Shown: one piece after another, positions 40,896 through 55,600 of the stretch
How positions within the stretch are numbered: the stretch's first letter is position 1
Layout: every line of letters begins with the position of its first letter
Source of the DNA: Rhynochetos jubatus
Lineage: Eukaryota; Chordata; Aves; Eurypygiformes; Rhynochetidae
Direction: 5' to 3'
Assembly: GCA_027574665.1 (NCBI GenBank)
Contig: CM050658.1
Span: forward strand, 21,588,317 to 21,652,316
DNA length: 64,000 nucleotides
Made by a program: the position numbers and the translations under genes
Notes under the pieces: generated by a model
Seen by the model: the letters and a program-made list of their open reading frames with translations, nothing else
Databases searched by the model: none
Told to the model about the DNA's origin: nothing

Positions 40896-43800
40896 CTAGT
40901 TTGCAAATGATGTGTAGACTCCCACTGCTTGGACCAGGGGTCTAGAAAAGGTTGGGGATGGAGCTGCACTTTCTGTAGTTTGTAAGGACATTTTTATGTG
41001 TGTATATATATCAATGTATATGTACAGGAATATATGATTGTGTATATAAACAGATGACCACGTGTGTATGCACATGTGCTGAGTGGAAATGTAATAACTT
41101 CCTATCCATATACTTCTTTCATTTCTCTTTAATGATGCCAGGACTAAACCATCTCCTACTCTTGCTAGTTTTATTTCTTCTCTTGTATTTCTTTATACTT
41201 GCTGCATCAGGGTTTGATAGATACTGAAAATTCCCATTTGGGTGAGATCTGCTCTATATCCAGAGTGATCTCTGAATGCACTCTGATATCCCAGGATCAG
41301 TGAGCCCAGAAGACATAAGCACTTAAAGAATTTGCTGAAACTTTTCTGAGTTGGTTCAAACCTGATGTAGGACGGCCCTGCTGTCTTTAGATATGCCATT
41401 TTCAGGTAAAAGCAGAAAATTATAGGTATTAGGAATTGAAATATCCTATTTTTAGAACCTTGCTGTGTACATCTATGGGAAAATATACCATCTTTTAAAA
41501 AAATCTTTCCAAATATCAGCAGAAGCCTAAACATAGGCGGAAGGTTTTGGCTGGTTTCTTGGTTTGTTGAAATGGTTTGCTTATATCTAATTGTCCTGTC
41601 ACTCTGATGCGACAAAATGGGAAATGTGCAGAGACACAGCACAGTAAATGTGAGGTTATGCAGCATGAAGTCTAAACTGAAAACCATGCAAGCTAGGCCT
41701 TGAATGCCTCATACCAGTTCTGAGAGCAAGCATTTAGCCTCATGTTTTTTCTTTATTACAAGTTTCTAGATATTTGTGGGTTTAGATAAAGATTTCATGC
41801 AGCTCTTATCAGTGAGGGGCTGGCAATCACAGACAGCACACTGTGCTCTTCCAGAGCACAAATATTGGTTTTGGTAAAGCATTTTGTATTGTTTGTGTTG
41901 TACTCTAACACTTCAAATTAGAGTGGCTTTGCTTGACAAAAGGAAGTGGATTTTAGCCACCTTTTCTCTTTTTCTAAAACTTCTTCAGTAAGAGCCTACA
42001 AAAGAAAGTCGATTGAATTTGCACTGTGGTAAGGTTTAGATCTTTAACTTACTTCTGCTTAGTGTCTGAAGCCCAAGATTCATACCAACCTGTAACTTCA
42101 TTGCCTTCAGCAGTAAAACTTAATACCTTTAGGCAATTCACACTGTCCGAGAATCAAGACTTTAAGCTCATCATGCTGACTTGTTGAGACGTCTTCATGT
42201 CTTAGCACACTAAATCGTTGAAAACGAAGTGATATCAAAAGATGCTTAGCCAGTCTCCTTTGTAAGATGACAAGCAATATGCAAATTTTGTTTGGGCAAA
42301 AGGACACTTGATCAATGAAAGCTCACTTGTCTAATGACTCCACGTAATGTTTTCTCACTTGGTCTGGGCCAGCCTATTGACCACAGTGCCATCAGTTCCC
42401 TAACATCTTTTCATTCCTGTTGGTGCTTAAGTTACAGCTGTTTGCAAAAACCTGGGGTCTCTTAACTACACAGCGAAGCAGTACTGGCACTATCTTAGGT
42501 TTTCACTGGCAATACTTGAGGGTTTTCTTCCTTTCTTATAGTAATTCTTCCAGTATCTTCCCATAAAGAGAGTTGCAATCATCATCTGGGCTCTGCCTAC
42601 TACAAATAAGCTATTTCATACAAGGAAATGACTGCTGCAGTAAGTCTAATGACTTCTAATGCATGCTTTTGAAAGACGGTGAGGCTGATTTAAAGGCCCA
42701 ATGATAATGTGTTTATTACTTCCCTTGCTAAGCTATTCTAACAGTTGATTACTCTGTTACAATTTTAGAGAGTAAAGCAATATGATTGTGGCTACATCTC
42801 ACAATCTAATTATAGGAAGAAGCATTTATAGCTCTTCAAAGTCTCAAATAGCAAAGAAATTTTATTTGAAGTATTGATTTCTTTTTTAATCAGTGAGACT
42901 TTTAAATTGCAATTGACTTCAGATTAAATGACTTGCTTGTGGCAGGTCCTATGGAAAAGTAACACCAAACACTTTCCATCAACACATACTTTCATCAATA
43001 CATCCCAGCTCTGTTACAGGAGCTATTCTCTACGTATTCAGGCTACCTACCAATATGCCAAATGTGTGTCAGAATGGAGAAGAGAAGCAAAAATCCTAAT
43101 TTGATACTTGAAAATAAGCCAATAATTTAATTGCTACAGAAACCATAATTAGAAATCACTAACTGTTAATCATGTGTTTGTAAGACTCAAACCATTTACT
43201 GATGGTGAACTATCATCCACCCGATGCATTTACATGCTAGACAAGCTTTAAGGATTTATGTAAGAAGATTCAAGATGACAGCAGAAAAACTAAGAAAATA
43301 ATTTTCTAATCCTGCATTTCCTTTCATTTCACCACAGTTGTCACCACTAGTGTTTTAGTTGGAAAAATTCCCTTTCCAAAATTCAAATGCTTCATTTCCA
43401 AAGACTGAAGTATTCATTAATGAATATTTGCTTGCCTCTGTTAATACTTTCACGTCTTTCTGCATAGCACATAGTTTTACTGATCCAATCTGCATTGTAA
43501 CCTATAGGTTAAATCTTGGGCTACCACGATAGAACAACTACCTGTATCATAGGAGTATTTAGGAGGTTGTGTTGGATCTTCTATGAATTTTTAACAACAA
43601 AAGGTTATTTTAGTAAACCATGTCTCCTTAACTGCAGAAGCCTGTGCTGGAGAGAGCTGGAAGGAGATGTAATCATTATGCTGAATATGAAGTCAGATAA
43701 CTGAGTCTAGACCGCAAATGTAGAACATAAAAGCACCTGCAGTGGGGTAGATGAATTTCTACATTTAAGCTTAGCATAGACCATTACCTCTTCTTCTCTC

Positions 43801-44473
43801 CTACTAAACACATAAAGTACCAATTTCAAATTCATACATGAAAGTAGGATTGCAAACGTACTGTTTTGACTGTCATCAGAAGTCTCAGAAGTACCCTGAA
43901 CACGTGGGCCCCAAGTCTGTTTGGAGGAAATACAACCTAGGACCATACTTCTCGTTTGCAGCTGGGAAACACAGCTGAAGGCAGGTGTAAATACCAGACA
44001 CGGTGACCATGAATGCTAGAAAAATGGGAGGGTGAGGAGGGTAGCCACAGGTGTCAGTGGCAAATATGGTCACCTACGCAATTACTTAAACAGGAAATAA
44101 CTTTGCATTGATGATTGTCATTTCAAGACAGAAAAGCACTAGATTTAGTAGCCTACCTATCTAACTCAAGTTTTAGTGATAATACTCCATAGCAATAAAG
44201 TCAGAAGGATAACAAAACCATGTAAGTCACTGAGGGTTGACCAGAGGTTTCTCTGGTTCTTCCCCTTACAAGATAACCTACGCAGTTCATGTTTCTTCTG
44301 TGTAATCAGCTGCTCTCCTGATCTGATGCACTAATGCTGTATCTCAGGCCTGTACACACATATTTGCAAAGTAGACTTGTCTGCTTGTATTAGCCTTTTT
44401 TAGAATTAGGATGTGTTTCTAAATCTATTGTTAATGAAATATTTGAGCATGTGCTTTGGGTGTGCTGGTGTGG

Positions 44474-44488
44474 TTTTTTTTTTTTTTT
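44474..44488 (+). repeat. Poly(T) run, 15 nt
   Basis: Uninterrupted T15 after TGTGCTGGTGTGG. Simple repeat. Confidence 0.9.
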
Positions 44489-47400
44489 CTACTCCTCACG
44501 GTCATTGCTTATTTCATTATACTTTTTTCTTCCAGAGAAAGTGAACATAAATATCATTCTGTCCAAGTAGATGATGATATGTGGGGAAGGAGAGATTATT
44601 TAAACCTGGCTGTCCTACTTGGAAAATAAAAGTTGTGAATTGCCCTGCCTATTGAGTTAACAATAAAATGTCTGAATGGGCCAAACTGTTAGTCACACAG
44701 GAAGCAGCTGTTAGTGTGAGGACTCACAGAACTCCTAGGAAACGTGTTGCTTACTGACGACAAAGCAAATCTGGTAACGTGTTCAACAGGTTTAAACCTC
44801 CCCTCTCCGTATGTAAATATTCTGCTTATGTGAATCTTAGGAAAGCTTCAGATATGCCACCTAAAAATGCCAAGCAAAATAAATATATTTTGCTTTTGTC
44901 ACAACAGCTGTCATGAAAACTATAATAAAGGCAAGCATAAAACAAAAGTTATAGCTGGTATGAAGATTAAAAAAGTGCATCTGAATGGCTTAAACACATA
45001 CAGTGTCTCTTCCTATGAAGTAAAAACCTCAGAATTGCACAAAGCAAAGTGAATCTATTATGGCCATCTCACAGGAGAACAAAAACTGGTTAATCAAAGT
45101 CATGATTTTGTCAGTAGGAACTTCAATTGCAGCTCTAATTTATTGCTAGAAATAATGAAGACTGTGATGCAATTTGGAATGGGTAAGACCAAAGATGACG
45201 GAGCAAACTAGCGACAAAACACCAAAAGTAAATACAGAAATTAACACAGGATAATCACAACCTGTTCTATCTGGAAAGAAGAATGCAGAGTGAGCCAACC
45301 CTTAAACTAAACCCATCAGTATCTAGCATGGAGATCCTACATAGTGTGGATGTGAGAAAGTTAAAGCTTTTGAGATTATTGGCAGTTTCTCAAACAGAGC
45401 CAAACCCTCACGCAGAAACACGGTTTATCTGAGCTGTAAAAGCAAGCAGGCCTACTGTTGACCAAAAGAGGAATTTACTTGTACTTAGATGTTTCAGCCA
45501 AGCTGTTTCTCTGACCTAGAAACAGCTTTTGACCGATCACTTGTTGCATTAACTATCCGGTGGTTGTTGGAAAATTATGTACTAAACATTCCCTAGCTAT
45601 AGCTTAGAGAAGTGTTGAAGTAAAGTTTTATTTCTGGAAATGTATAATCTTCTTACATTAGCCTTCTGCCTTTGTGGGAAGAATTACTTGCATAGAGTAG
45701 CTGGGTCTGTGACAGGTTTGCAAGAAGAGTGGCATGGGTGCTGTATGCTCCCAAATTGCCTCCCCAGTTGCTAAGTAACAGATGTTCAGCTCTCAAGTGA
45801 CTGGAAGCAGCTTGATTGTCTGGCTGAAGGAAACTGCTGACTTCTGTACAGTGTCCTTGGACAGCCTTTCTACAGAGTTTAATAGTGAGGACAGCCAAAA
45901 CCTACTGCTCTGAAAATCAAATGTTGTATATATACATATTTTGTGTGTGTTGTTTAAGTTATTGTATATAACACATTGTTCAGGTTGAAACTAAGCAACC
46001 ACACCAGGAAAGCATGGTGTTTCTTCACATGGGAGGGAAGCAATTCTGCAGGGATGGTGGTGGTTGTGCACCACGTTCTCTGTAGGCAAGTCTGAGATGC
46101 CAGGCAGAGCTACGTTTATGAAGGCTGGGAATGTGAGTCCTTGCTTACTAGCACTTTAGCTCTTGAAGTCTGGCCTTGAGTCATGCAAAGTATGAGACTT
46201 CCTACTTACCATGTTGATGGGTAGTTAAGGTGTTAAAATGTAGTCAGAAAAATGTGTATTGGGCCCTAGTTAAACAATGGCTGCTTCATTAAAGATCTCC
46301 CATGATAGGTAAATCTAGAGGTCACATTCTTCAGATGTCGCTGATGCTTGATGCTCTTGATCAACTTATCATTTGAAACATCTTTGGCCATATGGAAAAA
46401 CCTCCCACTACTCTCCTGCCATCATCCACAGCATATGATAGCATGGCATCTTCCTACACCTGTGATTGAGCTGGTATCTCTCCATCTTTGCAGGGCTCCT
46501 CTGCCAGTGTGGGTCTTACCAAATATCCACTAGAAGTCACAGGTATTGTTCAGTGGCTTCAGTGGGCATCAAGACAGCTCTTTCTGAGGGTCCCCATTTA
46601 CAAAAGGTAATGGTTGCCTTTAGGCTTTAGCAGAAAACTCTTCAACTGAGAACACTTCTTGGGTTTGTGGTACAGGAATGCAAAACGGTAAATTCTGAAG
46701 CTATTCCAGTAGGTAGCGCTTTACCAAAAGCCAATATAATTTGCATCCCAAATGGAACAGCAGCTTACTACCCAAGGTGAGAAAAGCTTCTACTGCTTCA
46801 TTGACTTTGCAGGAGAAGAGACTTAAAGACTATAGGGTTTTATGAAAAGGAGGAGATTCTTGTAATCCTTTTATCTCAGACTGAAATTTCATCCTGCAAC
46901 ACCACTCAGATGATTGAATCAAATACAGCTGAAAAAGGAGGAATGTAAGGAGCTCTAAACTCTGTGCTGTATAAAAAGAAACTCTAAGAGGTATTCAGAG
47001 ATGTGCCATGAGTGCAGGCCTAAGCTAGGTACACCAAATAACCAATCAGTCACTTACAACTTCAGAAGAGAAACAGAGCTGAGCTTTGCAGACCTGTTGT
47101 GCTATTGCAAATCCCATGAAAACAAATACTCAGTATAAATACCATGTACACAGAACAGTACACAAACTTCTTGCAGTGCAGAGTCAGCTATTTATCCCAG
47201 TTTAGTGAAATGCTTCAGCCAGCATCTCAGCAGGTTTGTATATAAGAGATCAATGGCTTTGTGCTAGACCAAAGGAAAAGCTAACCTATCTACTACGGTA
47301 TTAAATTGCCTCACTTTCAGAAGTGAAAATACGGTAGCTTAAAGTGTGTGGACATGTCCTTCTTCCCTTTCCTGTAAATCACACTGGTGAATGCACTTGC

Positions 47401-50400
47401 ATATTCAAGGCCTAAGGTGAAATACATTGAAATCGGTGTAGGGGAAGTGTTTTCTCTGGGCTGTAGTCATGCAAGTATGCAATCAAACGGCTCCAAGGAG
47501 AGCATGCTGTTACCTACCTGAGAGTGAAGAGATGGAAAAACATTTGTTTAAATGAATGCATAACTCTCATGCATTGTGAAGGGTGAACATAACTAACTCA
47601 AGCAAGATGATTGCTCTATTTCTATGCCCCAGAAGAAACATAGAGCATGTCTTAGCACGTGACCTGAACATGAAATCAATTTCTAATACTGCTTCGTTCA
47701 TTCTGGTTTGCATTAGTTACAAAGGACATATATATTTACCTATGCCAAGAGGGTTGCTTCCTATTGTTATCCCCTTGACCTTCAAAAACCGATAATGACT
47801 GGTGTTCCACTGCATCTTTTCATTAATGGCTAAGAAGGAGTAGCTGTCCCTGTAGTGCTATTCAAAACCCTGATACGCCCATTCAGACATTAGGCACGGA
47901 AGTGAACGCAATCCATAAGCTATAATTTGATGCACCTTTTGCTCCAAGGATGCTGTGGTCTTGTCTTTAGCATACAATTGCCTTTTCTTATCTAGACATG
48001 AACTGAGAAATTGCTTCCAGTTCTTGGGTATGAAAAGGAAAAGAAGGGAATTTGTGAGAGCACTGGTGAATAAGTTATTTGATAGTAACAAAAAGTTCTC
48101 ATCTAACATGCACATTGTGTGAGATGAAATATCTTGTGGCCATTTTTGTATCGGGAAAATAAGGACCAACATTATTTCGCAGGCAAAGTATCTCCAGCTG
48201 GGCAAAACACTTGAGTATGCCCTTAATTTTAAGCACATGAATAGATACATAACCTTTCAATTAATGTTCTTTATTACTATGTAAAATCCTGAGCTCCTTT
48301 CTCAGAGCTTTTACTTCTTATTTCTTCTAATCAGGCAAAACTCCCAATAATTCCGTAACACACTCGAGGCATTATGCAAGCTATTTATAGATGTTTTCAA
48401 CAGAAATAACTTGGAGAAATCTATCATGCAGAGACTTCCAAGCAGTAGCAGCAGTGTGCAAAGTTCCCTCTGTGTCTTTTCTGTGAATTCACACTAGAAA
48501 CTGTAGGGGCAAGTCAGGCAACTTAAAACCTCTTAAGTATCTTGTGTGCAGCTGGCAATAGTATGCTGAAGAATAGAGTCAGGTTTGCTGGTCTCTGCCT
48601 CAGCTACAAATTGTATTTTCATTCCAAACCAGGCTGTATTTTGCAAAGAGAAGATTCACCCACATATAATATCGTCAGAAGATGATGGATGTATTTAGCT
48701 AGAACAACCTACTATAAAAATAGATTTCGGGTTCCTTTATTTTGGCATAGAAACAATGAGATGTGGGAAGAGGAGAAAGAGCCTGAGAAACTCTGCATCA
48801 ACTGCTCCCAGCTGAGCCCAGAGGCAAGCTTGCGAAGTTCTATCCTCCCAAGCTCTCCAGCCAGGGGGTTATCTAAAAATGTTTGCAAACTTATTTATCT
48901 TAGGTTTCTAAGGAAATGCATCTCACAAGGTTTTGACACTCATTTTCTCATCATCCCCTCAGTAATCTTTGTACTCAGTAAAGTTCAAATAGGTATGATA
49001 GAGGAACAAAGAGCTTAAGACATTAAATTACTACAAGGTTCCTGAAAATAAGTAGCCAAGGAGAGATGAGCCAACCTATTAAAGATGCTGTATTTATTGA
49101 ATTTAACTGATTTTCTCACAGAGTGAAAAGCTGCACTGTCAAGTTTTGACATAGGAAAACCAACATGGAAGAAAGGTATTAAAAACTTCCAGTCATAAGA
49201 AACTCTTGAATCTTTTTGTGGCATCTAGTAAGCCAGATCTAAAACAAATTATTTAGAAATTGCATCCCTAGAATTGCTGTCATCTTTGAAACAGATCTTC
49301 CGATGTTAATTTACCACCAGTTTCAATCCGTGCAATATATGAGTAGAATACACAAGAGATGCATAAAAATGCGGACTGGACAACAAATGGTATAGATTAT
49401 TTCAAATTATTTTACACTTTTTCCAATTCTTTAGTCATTAACTCTGTCATATCTAGTAATAAAGTGTGACCGTGGTTGTGAGTTTTCCAGCATTTTGTGT
49501 TTTCCCTAGCAGGCTCCTTGGGCAGTATCTGACGGAGGTTTTAGTCTGGTTGCAAGACTTAGTCTGACAGCCAGTGAGAATCACATGCTCAGAGCACATG
49601 TGGACAACCAAGTAAGTTAAAGTTCACACATGAAGAAGTTATAAAATGTGAAGAATGTCTAAAGCTGGCATAAAAACCAGTACAAATTAAACCCCATTTG
49701 AATGTCAGAAGTCCCTTTCATACTTCTGTCTGTCATACCTAAAGGAAGGTGATGCTACAATCCCCCTATTTGTAATGCTGGTGCTTGTGCATATGATAGC
49801 AAAAATTAATAATGGTTTAGAAAAAAATGGAAAGACAATGTTTGCAAGACGTATCACTATAAAAACTACAGTTATTGTAAGGCTGTTTACACTAAAAAAC
49901 AAAAGAGGCAGAGTAGGACCTAGGTTGCTAACTTCAAAGCAAACCTTGAGCTCCTCCATAATAAAGGGATCTCAGCACCCTGGCTCTTTGTTCAGCTGCC
50001 TCATTCCAGAGATGACTCTCTTTACGATACGGGGGTTATGATCTGCACAGATGGTAATCCTAAACATATTGAAAATCTCTGTGGTTCAGCTACTGGTTGT
50101 GCATTCAAACTAGCTCTATGCATCACTGCGGGGCTGTCCACACTGGAGCAGAACAGTAATTTATCTAATTTAGTATCTTTCTGCTCAGGGCAAAGCAAAG
50201 TATAAGAAATTCCACAATAGACACCTACTGATGAGGATAGTACAGAAAGCATTAATTATGAAATGGAAATAATAACTAATTTTCACTCATCATTAGCCTT
50301 TGCTTATATGAATTGGGAATAATTACAAAAAAGGGTGGGAACAGGAACACATATGGCTATGTATTGCCAGTGAGCATTCAGGGCAACTACAGCTTCTGCA

Positions 50401-53400
50401 CTATGAGCATGTTAACCTGTTATTGCCTGTACCTACAGCTTTGCCACTAGAAAAGGATCTCTAAGGAAATCTTTACTTTTAATCTTCCATCCTTCCATAT
50501 GACCAGATTAGCAAACTGAGTTGAGCTTCAAGAATGAGGCCAAGCCCTGGTCCCCAGAGCTGACTGTAAATATTATGTGCTTGCTGCTTTCCTCCTGGGA
50601 TTCTGCTGTGAAACAAGTGCTGCCATTCAAAAGGAGACCCAGGCATGGATCATGGAGTTCTTTCCAGAAACAACTCCAGCAATCTGGATGCAGTTCACAC
50701 ACTGCTTGGAGTGCTTCATCTCAAACAATCCAACACCCAAAAGTCTAAAGACATTGGGTCTTTAGGCCACTGCATGGCACCCAGGTTGCAGAGCATACCC
50801 ACAGCACTGGTCTGTTAAACAGCATTTCACCAGGCTGCAGCACAGTGGCCACCATTATTTCAGTCCCTGTGAGCTAGAAACAAAAATAAAATTAAAACTA
50901 ATAGCCCATTTGGTTATTTTGCCAAGATAAATTCTAAGAGAATGTGACCTGAGTAAGTGTGAGAAGGGAAAATTGGTAGATGAGAAGGATGGTTGTGTTT
51001 CCTCAAGAAAGAATGAGATGTTAGCTAGTACTCACACAGCCATGCAGCGAGTGAACAGTAGCGATGGGTTTAGGGTCCAGATCATCTACTTCAATCCAAG
51101 GATCTATTCAGTGGAGTTCTAGTAGTCGCACATCATGATGTGCTGGGGTAGGTACAGGCATAACCTTAGGATGCGTAGCAAAGTCTATCGTATCACTCTA
51201 ACATCAAGATTACCACAGCAGGCAGGATCACATATCAGTTGTATGAGATGTAGGTGAGACTGATGCATCCTGACTGTGCCAGATATCTGCCTTAATGCAG
51301 TGCAGGTGCCTGCATTCTGTCTCTGTTGGACTTGTGTATGTATGACTTGGTGGTGTGTAGGTCATAAATCCAGTACATTACACCTGCTGCTCCATCTGTG
51401 GGTCGTCTCAGGCTCACCAATTGTGTTGCACACTTGATTTGCATGTATGCAGTGGCTATCTGTTACAGGTCTCGGGCAGCCTGCTCACATCTCTAAGGAA
51501 AGAGGAGTAGTTAGGGAGAGGTCACCAAGTGCTTTTTAATCTAATCCAGTACCCAGAAAATCCACAGTTGTGTGTTCACTCTGTGCAGAAGTAGACACTG
51601 AACTGAAGTGGGGAGTTGGTTTTGTTTGTGTTTGGATGTAGAGGACTGACACGTGAGCAGTCCAAACTGCTGCCTTTTCAACCAGCTCCCACTCCAGCGA
51701 TCTATCAGTTCCTCTATTTTCACTTTCAGTTCTTCACTTTGGTGAGCAATACACTGAACTGTAAATCATAGCTTTAAAAAATGGCTGATCTGAAATCAGC
51801 CCACTTGGCCAGCAAACCTCGGTCCCGTTGCAGCTCTGAGCTTACCTTCTGTGCGCCTGCAGCAGCGGAGCCTGAGCACTGCTGTAGCATACCCTGACCT
51901 GCCAACAGCTGACCCTGCCACGGTGACCACAAGCTCCAGCTCACCCTGAGCACAAACTACAGGCTGTGGCACTGATCCTCCAGGCCTCCATCCTTCACTA
52001 GGAAGGCAGACTCGGTCCCTGTGTTTTGCTTTACTCGGCATCCTGAAAGCATTAAGGAGGTGTTGGAATCTCAAAGCAGCTTTTCTCTCTCATCTCCATA
52101 GGCAGACCCTCTCTATAACATGCATTTAAATACGAAAGGTAATCGGTGCTGAAAAGAAAATTCTTCAAAAGCCATGAAGCAAGACCATCTGCATGCATGT
52201 GTAGAAGCACATACACACACCCAATCACACACGCATACACTAATAGCCCATTTCAGGTTCCAAATAATTTTTTTAACACAAAATCAAGCACACATTTTAG
52301 TCTCCACTGTAATTATAATCAATGTCTTCTTCTAGGAAGATAAAAAGAGAAAAGTTGGAATCGGGAAAAGGGAAATGTTACAAGCCTTTTCATTAGGGTT
52401 TTATGTATTTAAAGAATTTACATTTTTAACCAGTGGCAAATTTGTTTCATACTCCATAAGCTCTGAGGATCCTTTGGGATAAACAGCGTGAAAGCTGTCA
52501 TTTTAGAACAATCATCTATTTTCTGTTTATTGAAAGTTTGCTTTTTTTTGTGCCACGGTGTTTTGCGCGTGGCTGGAAATATTTGTTCAAAATGATAATT
52601 GTCAAACAGCGTGTTCTGTTTGGAATAGATTTGTTAAAGAAAGCTGCTTCTGTTATGAAAATAGAGGGAACAGTGCCAGTTGATTTCTTTGGGCTGCAGG
52701 TTGCAACCTGGGAGATTGCCTGCCTTCCTAAAGCTAGGTGTAAAGTTTCATTAACAGCATGCTTCCAGCCATGTGCAAAGGCAGCAAGGAAGACATGCCA
52801 TGACTTTCAGAATTTGAGGAGAGGAAGCCTGAAATCTGTGTGCAGAGGGCTGCGGAGACCGGGAATTCAGTGTCTGTAATTCAGGTTTAAGATCATGAAT
52901 GGCTAATCACTTTTCACAGGAATTAATTTATTCCCATGTGGAATTAGTGGATGGCCTCTTTCTACTTATTGTCAAACAATACTTACACCACTGCTACTGC
53001 AAAGCCCTTCTGAACTGGATCTTTGGGGCTTTTTGGTTTGGAATACTCTTTGAATTGTACAATCTGACATCACCTCACAGAGGAAAGTGTTGGCAATTTT
53101 TTTTATCCCTAGCCTTAGTCTTGAGTCAGGAGCATGGTAGCCACCCAGGACAGGGCAGCACAGAGAAATGCCGACTGAACTTTTCCCTTTGACCTGTTGT
53201 GCTGAAGCTGTAGCCAGAGTCATCTTACCGTTGCGACTCTTCTCAGATACTACGTCTAGGTCTCAGGCCCTGTCTGTGCATGTATTCAAGTAACTGCTGT
53301 CACTTACGGGGTCTTAAAAATGCTAGTTGATGAGATGTGCATCAGCAAATTCTACATTTCTGGAAAAAAGAAACCTCTGAATTCTGAAATGACTGCATCT

Positions 53401-55499
53401 TTTGGGAACAGTCTCTAGAAGATGCAGAAGTATGGATATCATAAAATTTTGGTCAAGCACAGATTAAGACAGTGCTAGGGTTTACTTCACATCTTGCTGA
53501 TTATTTGAAGATCATATCTGTCTCTCTCTGAGTCCCACTGTTTCTTACTGTGTTGGCCATGGGAGCTGAGAGCACCAGGATTTTTGTCCATGTTTTGCAT
53601 TTTAGTAGCAAAACCAAAAATTTTTGGCTCAACAACTACGACTTTTCTATTCAGTTCAGCAGAAATAAAGAGGAATATAGTCCCCTCCTCAACTTAGTGA
53701 TTGCTTTTCAATAGGGTATTAGTATCTTTGAGGTGGCACTTCATTAGGCTTGGGCCAGGATGGAGCATGAATTTGACACTTCTTAGCCCCAGAACAGTAT
53801 TTTGTTTTAAAGACACAAAGTATTTCTGTCCTTGGCTTCAGTCTAGATTTAAGGTAAATCCATCTGTATGCCAATATGCAGTTCCTGGGCCTTACACTCA
53901 TTGGAAGACTGTTGTTACTGTGGAACTGTATTGATAAAGAACATTATCATTCCGTTTAGGTGCCCTTGGAGCAACCCCCTTAACCTGAAATGCTTACTAA
54001 TGTGTAGTCCTTCCTCCTCCAAATAAATGTATTGTTTGCTGTCCAATTAGTTTAACCTCTTGTTTGTTTGATTTTGGATACCGTGAGTTGCGACAATTCT
54101 TTCTTTAACAGTTTTCAGTTTAACTAGTAAATTTAGAACACGCCTATTACGCATAGTGGTGGTTGATATCGACTTTCCTAAAGTCACCAGCAGAGACTGC
54201 ATGTAATTGTTCTTGTTCTGTGACTTCAGAAGTCACACCCAGCAATAGTTTCATTGCAAACAGTGACTTTTGTGTAGATTTAAGGGGATCAATAAGGTTT
54301 CCAGATGCTGTTTGTTTGAAACGTGGCTCTTTTAATGGACTCATTTCTATGTGTTGCTCCCAAATGCCCTAAGAGAACTGACAAAATAGTTAGACATTCT
54401 GGAAAGCAGTGACTTTCACACCAGTAAAAGCATTAATTAAATTCTGAGGTAAGAAAACAGGGTTAATAATGTCTTCCATTATTACAAAGCATCCTTGGGA
54501 ACCAAAATATCAATGCAAAATCAGTAGCAGGATGATCCCAGCAGGCTTAGAGCTGTTGCTAGGCAACTCTTCACATTAGCTTTAAGGCATTTGTACTGTG
54601 ATACGATTGGGATAGAAACCAAGGTTGCCACTTTCTTTAGAAAAAATAATAATGAACAACTTTGTGTTTTGTGGGAGAGGGGTAAGGAGCCTGATCTAAT
54701 ATGTGCTGCAGATAAATCCAAGGCTTGAAAAGAAATGTAACTATCTTTGTGTTCAGATAGTATCATTTCACAGAAGAGATGGTGTAGAGCCCTTGAAGTT
54801 GTCCTCATCTGAACAGTATTGAAAGCAAGACCATGTTGCTGCTTTCAAAAATAAATGTTTCGAAAGTTATCTCCATGGAGGGAAATTCTTAAGTTGCTGT
54901 GCTCTTCTTACCAACAGACTGTACAAATAGAAACTGTAGATGCTGTAGAACTGTAGTTAGATAGTTCTTCATGGAGGAGGTAATTCCAAACTGTCATGGC
55001 TAGGGAACTGTGATTTAGCTCTGGATGCAGCAACTTGTACTAGTCTCATGAAGTGTTTACTGTAGGCAGTGTAATGCCTGCAGCCTAACTTCCATTTAGA
55101 CAAGACTAACATACTGCTCTTGACATTTAATGGAACTATGGAAGGATGAAGTTGAAGCTAAGTTCATTAATAGCTCTTTTTCTTCATCTTTTTAAAACCT
55201 CATATATTCTTTTGTCACATCTCATTTATGGTACACTCCTGAGTGAGTTTTAAAGCTGTGGGTATACTTTATTGCAACTGTTAATCCTGTAAAAATGTCA
55301 TCCTCAGCTAGTTAGAAAAGCCCTGTGAACTGTTGTCTTGGAACAGTAATAAAATAGGTTTCCTGCTGCACTATATAGAAAAGATTATACATCAGCCTTT
55401 GGGTACTCATGATGAAATTTTGGATCCATGGACAAGCCAGAAGATTCGAGTCTAGTGACAAGCAACAGCACATTGGAATACTCGAGCTATTCACTTCTT

Positions 55500-55600
55500 C
55501 ACCCTTTTAAAACGCAGATTTTAAGGAAAGAATTTTATTAATTTTAATATACTTATTATATATTTAATTTTAAAATTTAAAGAAAAGTCTTTAAATTCAA
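55500..55600. other. Strongly AT-rich block
   Basis: A stretch around 55522-55600 made almost only of A and T (ATTTTATTAATTTTAATATA, TATATATTTAATTTTAAAATTTAAAG). It has repeated TTTAAA/TTAATT motifs of the sort found at matrix-attachment or DNA-unwinding sites. No function is shown. Confidence 0.5.

Noticed and set aside
41193..41687. 164-codon minus-strand frame
   Set aside because: Its composition is rich in Phe, Leu and Ile from AT-rich DNA. No domain is recognised and no promoter or splice context is apparent.
52538..52879. 113-codon + frame with basic, Cys-containing sequence
   Set aside because: Considered as a possible small gene or conserved element, but there is no recognisable homology and no splice signals. 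Only cross-species alignment could revive it.
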